Positions 54,764 to 63,893 of a DNA stretch of 64,000 nucleotides are shown one piece after another. The notes under the pieces were generated by a model. The model was not told the DNA's origin. It did no database searches and saw only the letters and a program-made list of their open reading frames with translations. The stretch comes from an uncultured Nitrosomonadales bacterium (GTDB taxonomy: Bacteria; Pseudomonadota; Gammaproteobacteria; Burkholderiales; Methylophilaceae). Positions within the stretch are counted from its first letter, which is position 1. Each line of letters opens with the position of its first letter. Where the stretch lies: contig CAJWVO010000003.1 in NCBI GenBank assembly GCA_913048465.1, forward strand, positions 1 through 64,000. The letters run 5' to 3'. Made by a program: the position numbers and the translations under genes.

Positions 54764-55984
54764 TTATTGATCTAAATTAAATGCTTTATGGAGAGACTGA
54801 ACTGCCATATCTAAGAGATTTTCGTCGATAAGAATAGATATCTTTATTTCGCTAGTTGAAATAGTGCTGATATTAATCCCCTCTTCAGAAAGTGTTCTAA
54901 ACATTTTGCTAGCTACTCCAACATGGGATTTCATGCCGACACCAACTAGAGAGAGTTTTGCAATGTTAGGATCTCCAATAATTTGTTTTGCCTTTAAATG
55001 ACTTTTCATCCCTTCAACAATTTCTAAAGTTTTATCTAACTCATTCTTATTAACAGTAAATGTAAAATCATTTTCACCGTCATGGCCAATATTTTGAATA
55101 ATCATGTCAACATCAATATTTTGCTCAGCAATTGGGCCTAGGATTTGATAGGCCAGCCCAGGGGTATCGGGTATTCCTTGAACAGTAACTTTGGCTTCAT
55201 CTCGATTGAAGGCAATTCCTGAAATAATTGGATCTTCCATTTTGTGATCTTCCTCATAAGTAATTATTGTCCCATCACCATTTTTTTCAAAACTTGATAA
55301 AACTCTTAATTTAACTTTGTATTTTCCAGCAAACTCAACAGAACGAATTTGTAAGACCTTTGAGCCTAAGCTGGCTAATTCTAACATTTCTTCAAAGGTG
55401 ATGGATTTGAGCTTTCTTGCGGTTGAAACAACCCTAGGATCTGTTGTATATATTCCATTAACATCAGTATATATTTGACACTCATCCGCCTTGAGAGCAG
55501 CAGCAATCGCAACTGCAGTAGTGTCTGATCCACCTCTTCCTAACGTGGTGATATTTCCATTTTCGTCAGCGCCTTGAAAACCAGCAATGACTAATACATA
55601 TCCATCTGCTAAATCTTTTTGAATATTTTCGGTTCCAATATTAATGATTCTTGCCTTGGAGTGTGCATCGTCAGTCAGAATTTTCACTTGCGACCCTGTG
55701 TAACTTTTAGATTTGATTCCTCTTTCCTGAATTGCTAGCGCAGTGAGACCGATAGTCACTTGCTCACCTGTTGAGACTATAACGTCAGATTCTCTGGGAC
55801 TTGGTTTTTTACTAACATCTTTAATTAATTGTAAGAGCTTATTTGTTTCACCTGACATTGCAGACACGACAACGACTACTTGATGACCATCATCAACAAG
55901 TCTTTTTACGCGGTCAGCGACCGCATTTATTCTTTCAGGATTGGCAACTGAAGTACCACCGTATTTTTGTACAATCAAGCTCAT
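54764..55984 (-). CDS. lysC: Aspartate kinase LysC
   Basis: LysC phosphorylates aspartate at the head of the lysine, threonine, methionine and DAP pathways. The kinase domain begins IVQKYGGTSVANPERI and has GRGGSDTTAVAIAAAL. Two ACT domains at the C-terminus (about residues 265-400; VQGIPDTPGLAYQILGPIAEQNIDVDMIIQNI and VGVGMKSHVGVASKMFRTLSEEGINISTISTSEI) give feedback control by lysine and/or threonine. Its length of 406 aa is that of the monofunctional type. An internal start could also make a regulatory subunit, as in some bacteria, but I see no proof. It overlaps alaS by 4 bases. Confidence 0.96.
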   Translation of the reverse strand: MSLIVQKYGGTSVANPERINAVADRVKRLVDDGHQVVVVVSAMSGETNKLLQLIKDVSKKPSPRESDVIVSTGEQVTIGLTALAIQERGIKSKSYTGSQVKILTDDAHSKARIINIGTENIQKDLADGYVLVIAGFQGADENGNITTLGRGGSDTTAVAIAAALKADECQIYTDVNGIYTTDPRVVSTARKLKSITFEEMLELASLGSKVLQIRSVEFAGKYKVKLRVLSSFEKNGDGTIITYEEDHKMEDPIISGIAFNRDEAKVTVQGIPDTPGLAYQILGPIAEQNIDVDMIIQNIGHDGENDFTFTVNKNELDKTLEIVEGMKSHLKAKQIIGDPNIAKLSLVGVGMKSHVGVASKMFRTLSEEGINISTISTSEIKISILIDENLLDMAVQSLHKAFNLDQ

Positions 55985-58599
55985 GAATTTAATAGTTTTT
56001 TAATCTTAATTAAGGCTTCTGGTAGATCATTGATGTTTTGACCCCCAGCCATTGCCATATCTGGCTTGCCACCACCATTACCACCAACCATATTTGCAAG
56101 TTGGCCGGCTATTTTACCAGCATGGAATTGATTTGTGATATCTTTTGTTACGCCGACAGCGATATTAATCTTACCTTGATTGATTGTTGCTAAGATGATG
56201 ATACCGGATCCAATATTATTTTTTAGGTCATCTATCAAAGCTCTCAGTTGAGGTATCTCCATATTATCAATACTTGTTGAAAGAACTTTTGTTCCATCAA
56301 TCACTTCAATTTGATCTAAAAGATCATTCTTTGAAGCATTGGTAATCTTTTGTTTTAATTGGGCAATGGTTTTTTCTTGAGTTTTAACTTGATCAATCAC
56401 CAGCTTTATTTTTTCAGCTACATCATCTTTTGTAGTTTTTAATTCTTTAGCAGTTGTATTCAACAGCTGATTTTGTTTATCAATAATTTGAATTAAACTC
56501 ATCCCTGTGGTCGCTTCAATTCTTCTGACACCTGATGATATTCCGCTTTCATTTAAAATCTTAAAGAGTCCAATATCTCCAGTTGCATTAACGTGAGTGC
56601 CTCCACAAAGCTCCTTACTATTCCCAATTGTTAAAACACGTACCTCATCATCATACTTTTCTCCAAAAAGCATCATAGCCCCACTTTTTTTTGCTTTATC
56701 TATAGCCATTACTTCTGCAGAGGTTGGATTATTTTGAAGAATTTCATTGTTTACAATTTGTTCAACTTGTTGAATTTCTGTTTCGCTGAGAGCATTAGAA
56801 TGTGAAAAATCAAAACGTGTTCTTAACTCATTCACAAGAGACCCTTTTTGTTCAACATGATCGCCCAATACAGTTTTTAATGCCTTGTGAAGCAAATGGG
56901 TGGCCGAGTGATTTCTTTTGATTGAATCTCTTCTAACATGATCTACCTGGCATAAAACAGGATCTTTTTTCTTTAATCGTCCACGAATCAATTCACCGAT
57001 ATGAAGAATTACTCCATTGGGCAGTTTCTGGGTGTCATGAACAATAAACTCAGCTTGATCATTAAAAATCTTTCCAGTATCGCCTACTTGACCTCCAGAT
57101 TCAGCATAAAATGGAGATTCTTTCACTACTAAATTACATGCGTTATTTGCCGATACTTCAACTGCAGGTTCATTGTTGAAAATAATTGATTCAATTGTAG
57201 AGAATTCCTCATTATGCGTGTACGCCAAAAACTTTGTTGGATCAGTATCAATGACGGTCGAGTCTTTTGCTTTAAATTGGGAGGCATTTTTGGCTTTATT
57301 TTTTTGTTCAGCCATATCTTGATCAAAACCTGCCTGATCAATAGTAATGTCATGTTCTCGACAAATGTCAGCTGTTAAATCTATTGGAAATCCAAATGTG
57401 TCATGTAGTTTAAAAGCTACTGAGCCATTTAAAGTTGATTTATTCTTTTTGGTGAGGTTTATTTCTTGCTCGAGGATACTCATACCGTTAGCAATGGTTT
57501 CAAAAAACTTGTCCTCTTCTTGAAGTGTCGTTTTTTCAATTTTCTTTATATTGGTTAAGAGCTCGGGATAGGCTTCTTGCATGTTATTAGCAAGACTATT
57601 CAGTATGGGCATTAAAAAAGATCCTGTTGCACCCAGCTTATAACCATGACGAATTGCACGTCTTAGTATTCTTCTTAAGACATAACCTCTTCCATCATTG
57701 GAAGGTTGCACGCCATCATTAATTAGAAATGCAATGGACCTGATGTGATCGGCAATGACCTTTAAAGATGAATGAGATAAATCCTTGCATTTTAGAGTTT
57801 GGGCGGTGTCTTGAATTAAATTTTGAAACAAATCAATGTCATAATTCGAATGAACAGACTGCAAAACAGCTGATATTCTTTCAAGACCCATTCCAGTATC
57901 GACGGAAGGTTTTGGTAATGCTTCCATTTCGCCATTCTCATTCCTATTGAATTGCATAAACACTAAGTTCCAAATTTCAATAAAACGATCACCATCTTCA
58001 TCTTTACTTCCAGGAGGGCCTCCTGGAATATCTGCACCATGATCATAAAAAATTTCACTGCATGGACCACATGGCCCAGTATCACCCATCATCCAGAAAT
58101 TATCAGAAATGTACTTTTCAGATTTGTCTGAAATCTTAATAATTTTTTCAGCTGGAAGCTTTATTACGTTTTTCCATATGTCATATGCCTCTAAATCTTC
58201 ATGGTAAACGGTGACTAATAGTTTTTCCGAAGGTATTTGTAATCTTTCAGTTAGTAATTCCCATGCGTACTGAATCGCCTCCAATTTAAAGTAATCTCCA
58301 AAGCTAAAGTTACCAAGCATTTCGAAAAACGTATGATGTCTTGCTGTATAACCGACATTTTCCAAATCATTATGCTTACCTCCTGCTCGGACACATTTTT
58401 GACTGGATGTTGCGGTTGTGTATTTTGGTTTTTTATAACCAAGGAAAAAATCTTTGAATTGGTTCATACCAGCATTGGCAAACAGTAAAGTTGGATCATC
58501 GCCAGGAACTAAGCTGCTCGAAGAAACAACAGTATGTCCTTTTTCCTTAAAAAAATTAAGGAATATTTCTCGTATTTGGTTACTGGTTAATGATTTCAT
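55981..58599 (-). CDS. alaS: Alanyl-tRNA synthetase
   Basis: AlaS charges tRNA-Ala. It is 872 aa in four parts: class II catalytic core (HTFFEMLGNFSFGDYFKLEAIQYAWELLT; GPCSEIFYDHG; VDTGMGLERISAVLQ), tRNA recognition domain (DHIRSIAFLINDGVQPSNDGRGYVLRRILRRAIRHGYKLG), the editing domain with zinc-binding HSATHLLHKAL and CGGTHV, and the C-Ala tail ending GNGGGKPDMAMAGGQN. All key residues are in place. It overlaps recX by 4 bases upstream and lysC by 4 bases downstream. Confidence 0.98.
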   Translation of the reverse strand: MKSLTSNQIREIFLNFFKEKGHTVVSSSSLVPGDDPTLLFANAGMNQFKDFFLGYKKPKYTTATSSQKCVRAGGKHNDLENVGYTARHHTFFEMLGNFSFGDYFKLEAIQYAWELLTERLQIPSEKLLVTVYHEDLEAYDIWKNVIKLPAEKIIKISDKSEKYISDNFWMMGDTGPCGPCSEIFYDHGADIPGGPPGSKDEDGDRFIEIWNLVFMQFNRNENGEMEALPKPSVDTGMGLERISAVLQSVHSNYDIDLFQNLIQDTAQTLKCKDLSHSSLKVIADHIRSIAFLINDGVQPSNDGRGYVLRRILRRAIRHGYKLGATGSFLMPILNSLANNMQEAYPELLTNIKKIEKTTLQEEDKFFETIANGMSILEQEINLTKKNKSTLNGSVAFKLHDTFGFPIDLTADICREHDITIDQAGFDQDMAEQKNKAKNASQFKAKDSTVIDTDPTKFLAYTHNEEFSTIESIIFNNEPAVEVSANNACNLVVKESPFYAESGGQVGDTGKIFNDQAEFIVHDTQKLPNGVILHIGELIRGRLKKKDPVLCQVDHVRRDSIKRNHSATHLLHKALKTVLGDHVEQKGSLVNELRTRFDFSHSNALSETEIQQVEQIVNNEILQNNPTSAEVMAIDKAKKSGAMMLFGEKYDDEVRVLTIGNSKELCGGTHVNATGDIGLFKILNESGISSGVRRIEATTGMSLIQIIDKQNQLLNTTAKELKTTKDDVAEKIKLVIDQVKTQEKTIAQLKQKITNASKNDLLDQIEVIDGTKVLSTSIDNMEIPQLRALIDDLKNNIGSGIIILATINQGKINIAVGVTKDITNQFHAGKIAGQLANMVGGNGGGKPDMAMAGGQNINDLPEALIKIKKLLNS

Positions 58600-59051
58600 T
58601 TAATAATTTTTTTTATAGTATCGAAACTAAAACCTCTATTTTGCATAAATTTTATTTGTTTATTTTTTTCATTTAAATCTGTTGGTAGAGATGAATATTT
58701 TTTCTCCCAAACTATTTTTGCAGACTCGTATTCCTCGCCTCTTAACACCTCAATAAATTCTTCAATCAAAAAATCATCAATTTCTTTTTGTTTCAACTCA
58801 TAACTAATTTTTTGAAGACCAAACTTTCTTTTTTTCGAGTTAACGTATGATTCACAAAATCGATAATCTGATTGCAGACCTTTTAGTTTGAGTTCTTCGA
58901 CTATTTGATAACAACTATCTAAATTCAAATCTAATTCATCAGCAGCGAAGGGTTTAATTTTATTTACCAATTCGATAAAGCCATATTCTCTTTTAGCAAG
59001 ATAGTAAAGAGCTCTGTTTTTTAATCTTTTGAGAGGATCATCAGCTTGCAT
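58596..59051 (-). CDS. recX: RecA regulator RecX
   Basis: RecX binds the RecA filament and inhibits strand exchange. It is a helical protein with RecX repeats: [54 protein letters not shown] and a third near the C-terminus ([16 protein letters not shown]). The ORF track starts at TTG 59090 with 13 extra residues ([10 protein letters not shown]...). I prefer ATG 59051 ([15 protein letters not shown]), still overlapping the recA stop by 11 bases; ATG codons at 59072, 59066 and 59057 are alternatives. Length about 151 aa. The recA-recX overlap is typical and suggests coupled dosage. Confidence 0.88.
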   Translation of the reverse strand: MQADDPLKRLKNRALYYLAKREYGFIELVNKIKPFAADELDLNLDSCYQIVEELKLKGLQSDYRFCESYVNSKKRKFGLQKISYELKQKEIDDFLIEEFIEVLRGEEYESAKIVWEKKYSSLPTDLNEKNKQIKFMQNRGFSFDTIKKIIK

Positions 59052-60093
59052 CTTCATCAACTGCATCTTCATCAGTTTGATTCTCGACAATCATTTTTGA
59101 GTTTGCAAGATTAGCGTTCGCTCTGATTTGGTCTTCAAGGTTCTTAGAGATTTCAGGATTTTGTTTTAAATACTCTCGAACATTATCTTTACCTTGGCCA
59201 ATTTTTTCACCATTATAGCTGTACCAAGCCCCAGCTTTTTCGATCAATTTCAATTGAACACCTTGCTCAATAATTTCTCCTTCTAAAGAAATTCCCTCGC
59301 CGTACATTACATCGAATTCTGCTTGACGGAAAGGAGGTGCAACTTTATTCTTAACTACTTTTACTCGTGTTTCGGCACCAATGACTTCATCACCTTTTTT
59401 GATTGCGCCAATTCTACGGATATCAAGCCTTACAGATGAGTAAAACTTTAGTGCATTACCACCTGTAGTAGTTTCAGGATTTCCAAACATAACCCCGATC
59501 TTCATTCGGATTTGGTTAATAAAAATTACAAGGGTATTGGTTTTCTTAATATTTCCAGTGAGCTTTCTTAAAGCTTGTGACATCAATCTAGCTTGTAAAC
59601 CCATATGAGAATCACCCATATCACCTTCAATTTCAGCCCGTGGGGTCAGGGCTGCAACCGAATCCACCACGACCACATCAACCGAACCACTTCTGACAAG
59701 CATGTCTGTAATTTCCAGTGCTTGTTCACCAGTATCAGGCTGTGAAATAAGAAGGTCGGTCAAATTAACACCTAGTTTGGCAGCATACTGTGTATCGAGC
59801 GCATGTTCCGCATCTATAAAGGCTGCTGTTCCGCCTGCTTTTTGAGCAGCTGCAATTACAGATAGTGTTAGGGATGTTTTCCCGGATGATTCAGGCCCAT
59901 AAATTTCAACAACTCTCCCTTTTGGAAGACCTCCGATACCGAGGGCTATATCTAAACCTAAAGAGCCTGTAGAAATTGCCTCAATGGACTCATCTATTTC
60001 TGTGCCATCCATCTTCATTACAGAGCCTTTGCCATATTGTTTTTCAATTTGGGCCATCGCGGCTTCTAGCGCTTTTTGTTTATTTTCATCCAT
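59041..60093 (-). CDS. recA: Recombinase RecA
   Basis: RecA polymerises on single-stranded DNA, drives homologous strand exchange and activates LexA cleavage. Its length is 350 aa. Walker A is [19 protein letters not shown] (about residues 66-74), with [45 protein letters not shown] (loop L1) and [26 protein letters not shown] (L2) all present. The acidic tail reads [11 protein letters not shown]. The gene is 44 bp after cinA; no LexA-type CTGT-N8-ACAG box is visible in that gap. A repeated GATGAAGATGCA is present in the recA/recX overlap. Confidence 0.98.
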   Translation of the reverse strand: MDENKQKALEAAMAQIEKQYGKGSVMKMDGTEIDESIEAISTGSLGLDIALGIGGLPKGRVVEIYGPESSGKTSLTLSVIAAAQKAGGTAAFIDAEHALDTQYAAKLGVNLTDLLISQPDTGEQALEITDMLVRSGSVDVVVVDSVAALTPRAEIEGDMGDSHMGLQARLMSQALRKLTGNIKKTNTLVIFINQIRMKIGVMFGNPETTTGGNALKFYSSVRLDIRRIGAIKKGDEVIGAETRVKVVKNKVAPPFRQAEFDVMYGEGISLEGEIIEQGVQLKLIEKAGAWYSYNGEKIGQGKDNVREYLKQNPEISKNLEDQIRANANLANSKMIVENQTDEDAVDEDAS

Positions 60094-60137
60094 TATTTTT
60101 ATACCCTAAGATTTAATTTAATTGACTTGTAATTATT

Positions 60138-60626
60138 TCATATTTGGTCACTAAAAGTAAGTTTATCAAGCTCTTCAATAATAAAACTTACCGTCTGTTC
60201 TCTGATAGAAGACCTTTCTCCTGATAGCTCTAATTTATAGTCTTTTAATACAGTTTCCTTAAAAGCAAAACACACATGAACAGTGCCAACCGGCTTTTCT
60301 GCTGACCCCCCATTAGGTCCAGCAATCCCTGTGATTGAAATAGAAAAAATAGCTCTTGAATTTTTTTGTACTCCAATGGCCATTTCTTGCGCTACCTCTC
60401 GACTGACAGCACCAAATTCTTCTATTGCTTCTTTATTAACACCCAACATTCTTACCTTAGACTCATTGCTGTATGTTATGAATCCACAATCAAACCATGT
60501 AGAGCTTCCTGATTCATCAGTAATTTTCTTTGCAAATAAACCACCAGTACAGGATTCAGCCACACCGAGAAGAAAATTTTGATCAATAAATTTTTTAGAA
60601 ATATTTTGAAGTTTATTAGATGACAT
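60138..60626 (-). CDS. CinA C-terminal domain protein (PncC, nicotinamide-nucleotide amidase)
   Basis: A 162-aa single-domain protein equal to the C-terminal half of CinA. The motif LGVAESCTGGLFAKKITD holds the catalytic serine, and SISITGIAGPNGGSAEKPVGTVHVCFA is the conserved core. PncC hydrolyses nicotinamide mononucleotide to nicotinate mononucleotide and recycles NAD. The recA neighbour is the usual setting of cinA/pncC. It overlaps pgpA by 11 bases. The upstream FAD/pterin domain of full-length CinA is absent. Confidence 0.93.
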   Translation of the reverse strand: MSSNKLQNISKKFIDQNFLLGVAESCTGGLFAKKITDESGSSTWFDCGFITYSNESKVRMLGVNKEAIEEFGAVSREVAQEMAIGVQKNSRAIFSISITGIAGPNGGSAEKPVGTVHVCFAFKETVLKDYKLELSGERSSIREQTVSFIIEELDKLTFSDQI

Positions 60627-61086
60627 AAGAAGAGACCATTTGTGTCATTATTAGGGCAAAAATAGCTGCGCCAAAGTCATCTGCAATCACCCCGGTTGCC
60701 CCTGGTAATTCCTCAAGCTTATTTATCGGCCAAGGTTTTAAAATATCAAAAAAACGAAAAAGAATGAAACTGATTAGATAAAGTAAATAATTATTTGGCA
60801 GAAGAATAAGCACAATTAAATAGGCAATAATTTCGTCGATTACTACACATGAGGGATCTTTGATTTTTAAAGACTGAAGTGTTTTCTTTACACTCACATA
60901 GCTAATCAGAAGAAGTATGAAAAATATAAATAACTGGGACTGCAAATTGAGTTTATAAAGAAATAAAAAGTAAATGAAAGTGACTAAGGTCCCAAAGGTT
61001 CCTGTTCCTTTTTTTATCAAACCGGTACCAAAACCTAGTGCAATAAAATGCCAAATATTACTAAATAAAAATTTTAAGTTAACCAA
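60616..61086 (-). CDS. pgpA: Phosphatidylglycerophosphatase A
   Basis: PgpA removes phosphate from phosphatidylglycerophosphate to give phosphatidylglycerol. It is a 156-aa membrane protein with about four helices. Motifs: FGTGLIKKGTGTFGTLV near the N-terminus, DPSCVVIDEIIAYL with the acidic catalytic pair, FRFFDILKPWPINKLE and GVIADDFGAAIFA. Length and motif spacing are normal. It overlaps thiL by 8 bases and cinA by 11 bases. With pssA this window carries two steps of phospholipid synthesis. Confidence 0.95.
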   Translation of the reverse strand: MVNLKFLFSNIWHFIALGFGTGLIKKGTGTFGTLVTFIYFLFLYKLNLQSQLFIFFILLLISYVSVKKTLQSLKIKDPSCVVIDEIIAYLIVLILLPNNYLLYLISFILFRFFDILKPWPINKLEELPGATGVIADDFGAAIFALIMTQMVSSYVI

Positions 61087-62029
61087 AGTGAGTATATCCT
61101 TCCTTACTTAATTTTATTTTTTTACCATGAAGTGAATATTCAATTTTTTTATCCTTAGTTATCTTTCCAATCATGGCACCTTTAAGGCAGTATTTCTTTA
61201 GTAAATTTTGAATTTTGTTATGATATTTATGTGAGGCAGTCATTAAAATTTGGTAATCCTCACCACCGCATATTGCTAGTTCATATTGATTATTTTCCAT
61301 AAACCATTTATGCATAGGAATTTCGTTAATTTCTATTTTGGCTCCAACGGAACTGCTCTTCAGTATATGTTTAAGATCTCCAACCAAACCATCAGATAAA
61401 TCAATAGCTGAATTAATCATTGATTTCGTTTCTTGAATGAATTCTAAGGGGGGTTGTGGTTTGAGGAATTCTTCTTGGGATCTTTTTTTTAAGCAGTTTG
61501 AAATAGATTTTTTGTACTTAGGCAACAGGGAATGTTGATTAAAATGTAATGCAGCGTAACCAACCTCATTAGTCACCCAAATTTCATCCTCTGGAATTGC
61601 CCCACTTCTTTTTAAAACATTCTTGGAGGATACATTACCCATAATAGCAATTGAAATTGATGTGGATCCTTTATTCGTATCACCACCAATGATTTCAATA
61701 TTATATTTTTTAGCACAAGCCTTAATTCCTTTGGTGAATTTTCCAATCCAATTTACATCAAGATTTTTTAGGGAAATTGAAAGGAGGGCATAGCGAGGTT
61801 GACCGCCCATTGAGACTATGTCCGAGACATTTACAGCAAGTGACTTCCACCCCAAATAATATGGATCCGAATCTTCAGTAAAATGATGACCAATATTTAA
61901 AGTATCCATAGATATGGCCATAAATTCATTTTTATTTATTGGGATGAGGGCGGCATCGTCACCAATACCTAATACCGCATGTTTGCTTGTGAAATTAAAA
62001 TATTTTTTTATTAAATCAAATTCATTCAT
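61079..62029 (-). CDS. thiL: Thiamine-monophosphate kinase
   Basis: ThiL phosphorylates thiamine monophosphate to the active cofactor thiamine diphosphate, needed by transketolase in this same window. Its length is 316 aa. The AIR-synthase-like fold shows VLGIGDDAALIPI, AVNVSDIVSMGGQPRYALLS, EIIGGDTNKGSTSISI and NSAIDLSDGLVGDLKHI. No thiamine riboswitch is visible upstream, since it overlaps mogA by 4 bases. Downstream pgpA overlaps it by 8. Confidence 0.96.
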   Translation of the reverse strand: MNEFDLIKKYFNFTSKHAVLGIGDDAALIPINKNEFMAISMDTLNIGHHFTEDSDPYYLGWKSLAVNVSDIVSMGGQPRYALLSISLKNLDVNWIGKFTKGIKACAKKYNIEIIGGDTNKGSTSISIAIMGNVSSKNVLKRSGAIPEDEIWVTNEVGYAALHFNQHSLLPKYKKSISNCLKKRSQEEFLKPQPPLEFIQETKSMINSAIDLSDGLVGDLKHILKSSSVGAKIEINEIPMHKWFMENNQYELAICGGEDYQILMTASHKYHNKIQNLLKKYCLKGAMIGKITKDKKIEYSLHGKKIKLSKEGYTHFG

Positions 62030-62598
62030 TTTTTTGGCCTAAAAGCCTTAACAATATCGTCATTTGTTTTAATGACTGGGCCTCCAATGAGCTCTATGCA
62101 GTATGGTACAGCAGCAAATATTCCTGGAACAGTTATTTCATTATTTTTATTTTTTAAACCTTCAAGAGTCTCTTTGATTGCTTTTGGTTGTCCAGGGAGA
62201 TTGATAATAAGAGCCTTATTTCTTATCACAGCAATTTGCCTGGACAGGATAGCAGTTGGCACAAAATTAAGACTAATTTGTCTCATTTGCTCGCCGAATC
62301 CTGGCATAATTTTATCTGCAACAGCATCGGTAGCATCCGGCGTCACGTCTCTTTTACTAGGGCCAGTTCCTCCAGTGGTGAGGATTAAATGACATTGGTC
62401 AATGTCTGCTAAATCAATTAATGTTGACTTGATGAGCTCAAATTCATCTGGGATTAGTTTTTCTACAAAAATAATTTCATCAATAATCACCTGTTGGCAC
62501 CATTCTTTCAAGTGAGGTAGACCCAGATCCTCATACTCACCTTTTGTTGCGCGATCACTAATTGAAACTAAACCAATCTTAATGAATTTTTTTCCCAT
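62026..62598 (-). CDS. mogA: Molybdopterin adenylyltransferase MogA/MoaB
   Basis: MogA adenylylates molybdopterin to prepare molybdenum insertion. It is 190 aa. Core motifs: IGLVSISDRATKGEYEDLGLP (near N-terminus), HLILTTGGTGPSKRDVTPDAT and LIINLPGQPKAIKETLEGL, followed by a family-typical C-terminal stretch VPYCIELIGGPVI. The C-terminal form fits MogA better than MoaB. With modABC 10 kb away, it points to at least one molybdoenzyme in the genome; none is in view. It is the first gene of the mogA-thiL-pgpA-cinA-recA set, and is divergent from the PDZ gene by 42 bp. Confidence 0.92.
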   Translation of the reverse strand: MGKKFIKIGLVSISDRATKGEYEDLGLPHLKEWCQQVIIDEIIFVEKLIPDEFELIKSTLIDLADIDQCHLILTTGGTGPSKRDVTPDATDAVADKIMPGFGEQMRQISLNFVPTAILSRQIAVIRNKALIINLPGQPKAIKETLEGLKNKNNEITVPGIFAAVPYCIELIGGPVIKTNDDIVKAFRPKK

Positions 62599-62640
62599 AT
62601 ATAAGTCAGATCTCCTGTGATTAATTTTAAAGAAGACACC

Positions 62641-63375
62641 ATGAAAAAATACATAGTTGCGCTCCTCACATTTTTTATTTTACCAAATCTATATGCCGAG
62701 AATGTGTTTGAAAAAAATTATCAACAACAAGGAGACAAGAACCTTAAATCACTTAATCCAGATCCTCAAACTGAAATTTACAGAGGTTGGGACAAAGACA
62801 AAGACAATATAATGATGTTAGAAGAAGGGTATGACTTAATTGGCTTTTCATCTTTTGCTGGAACATATGTGCCTCCTGCAGAAGCGTTAGATTTTGGTAA
62901 GCAAATCAAAGCCGACACTTTGCTTGTTTATGATCGTCAAATCAATGAGGCAACTAGAGCTACGGCAATAAAGAGGGCAAGAGAAAATATTAAAAAGAAA
63001 AAATTAGATGATGATGGAAAAATTGAAGAAATCATCATTGATCCGAATGATCTTGCTGACTCAGATGCAATGTTTGATTTTTACGTATCCTATTGGGCAA
63101 AATTACCTAAACCTCTTTTTGGAACCCATCTAATAAGTTTTAAGGAAGATGATGAAAGATATGAAGACGGTGGCTTGTTTGTTGTAGCTGTTATAAAGGA
63201 TTCTGCTGCAGCGAATTCAGGAATCGTAAGAAAAGATCGAATAATGACTATCAATGGTATTAGCTTAAAAGAGCCTAATGAGTTTATCAAGGAATTGATA
63301 AAGAATAAGGGAAATGTTGTAGAAATTGCATACATGCGAGATGGCAACTTAAATAATATTAAGGTGCAGATCTAA
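62641..63375 (+). CDS. Secreted PDZ-domain protein of unknown function
   Basis: From ATG 62641 the product is 244 aa with a signal peptide (MKKYIVALLTFFILPNLYA, cleavage near residue 19). The middle part has charged helices (ATRATAIKRARENIKKKKLDDDGKIEEI) and FYVSYWAKLPKPLFGTHLISF. Residues about 175-244 form a PDZ domain (GGLFVVAVIKDSAAANSGIVRKDRIMTINGISLKEPNEFIKELI), but no protease triad precedes it. It may be a periplasmic adaptor or binding protein. The ORF-track start at 62617 adds 8 residues. GAAG lies upstream. Its 3' end overlaps darP by 17 bases. Confidence 0.78.
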   Translation: MKKYIVALLTFFILPNLYAENVFEKNYQQQGDKNLKSLNPDPQTEIYRGWDKDKDNIMMLEEGYDLIGFSSFAGTYVPPAEALDFGKQIKADTLLVYDRQINEATRATAIKRARENIKKKKLDDDGKIEEIIIDPNDLADSDAMFDFYVSYWAKLPKPLFGTHLISFKEDDERYEDGGLFVVAVIKDSAAANSGIVRKDRIMTINGISLKEPNEFIKELIKNKGNVVEIAYMRDGNLNNIKVQI

Positions 63376-63853
63376 TTTTTTTTATATCTGTAAGAATGAT
63401 TCGATATAAGTTTCTGTAATTTTTACTTTTCTTGTCAGATTGAAATTCTTTGCGAGCAGCATTTATTGTTTGGTTTAAATTGGTTAAATCAGGATGGAAT
63501 TCATTGATGTATTCATTCAATGCTGATTGATCATTAATGAGTTTTTTTCTCCATAACTCTGCCTCATGTTCGAATTTGATTTGTAGTCTTGAGAAGGCTT
63601 TTAATGTGTCCATTTCTTGAGTGACATTTGATAGATCGAAGTCTCGCAATAGTTTTCCTAAAAACTGTGCTTGCCTTCGCTTAGCACTATTTTTTTTTAT
63701 CTCCTTATAAAAAATAATAGCTTCAATTATTTCGTCACTTAAGGATAGCTCTTTTATTTTATGATCTGGAAGATTAGATATTTCAATACCAAATTGTTGT
63801 ATATCATCAGCTTCTTTTTTTAATTGAGTTTTACTTTTTATTGAATCTTCCAT
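63359..63853 (-). CDS. darP: Ribosome biogenesis factor DarP (YjgA, DUF615)
   Basis: DarP is a helical protein that binds late 50S assembly intermediates. It is 164 aa. The DUF615 pattern is seen: SKTQLKKEADDIQQFGIEISNLPDHKIKELSLSDEIIEAI, KRRQAQFLGKLLRDFD and a C-terminal KNYRNLYRIILTDI. It is divergent from pmbA by 40 bp, the same arrangement as yjgA/pmbA in E. coli. Its 3' end overlaps the PDZ gene. It is highly basic, consistent with rRNA binding. Confidence 0.93.
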   Translation of the reverse strand: MEDSIKSKTQLKKEADDIQQFGIEISNLPDHKIKELSLSDEIIEAIIFYKEIKKNSAKRRQAQFLGKLLRDFDLSNVTQEMDTLKAFSRLQIKFEHEAELWRKKLINDQSALNEYINEFHPDLTNLNQTINAARKEFQSDKKSKNYRNLYRIILTDIKKIRSAP

Positions 63854-63893
63854 ATGATAACGAGCAATATTATTAGTTAGTTTTAGGATTTTT

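Noticed and set aside
61079-62029. Thiamine (TPP) riboswitch near thiL
   Set aside because: thiL overlaps mogA, so no leader exists, and I found no TPP riboswitch core motif in the region upstream of mogA.
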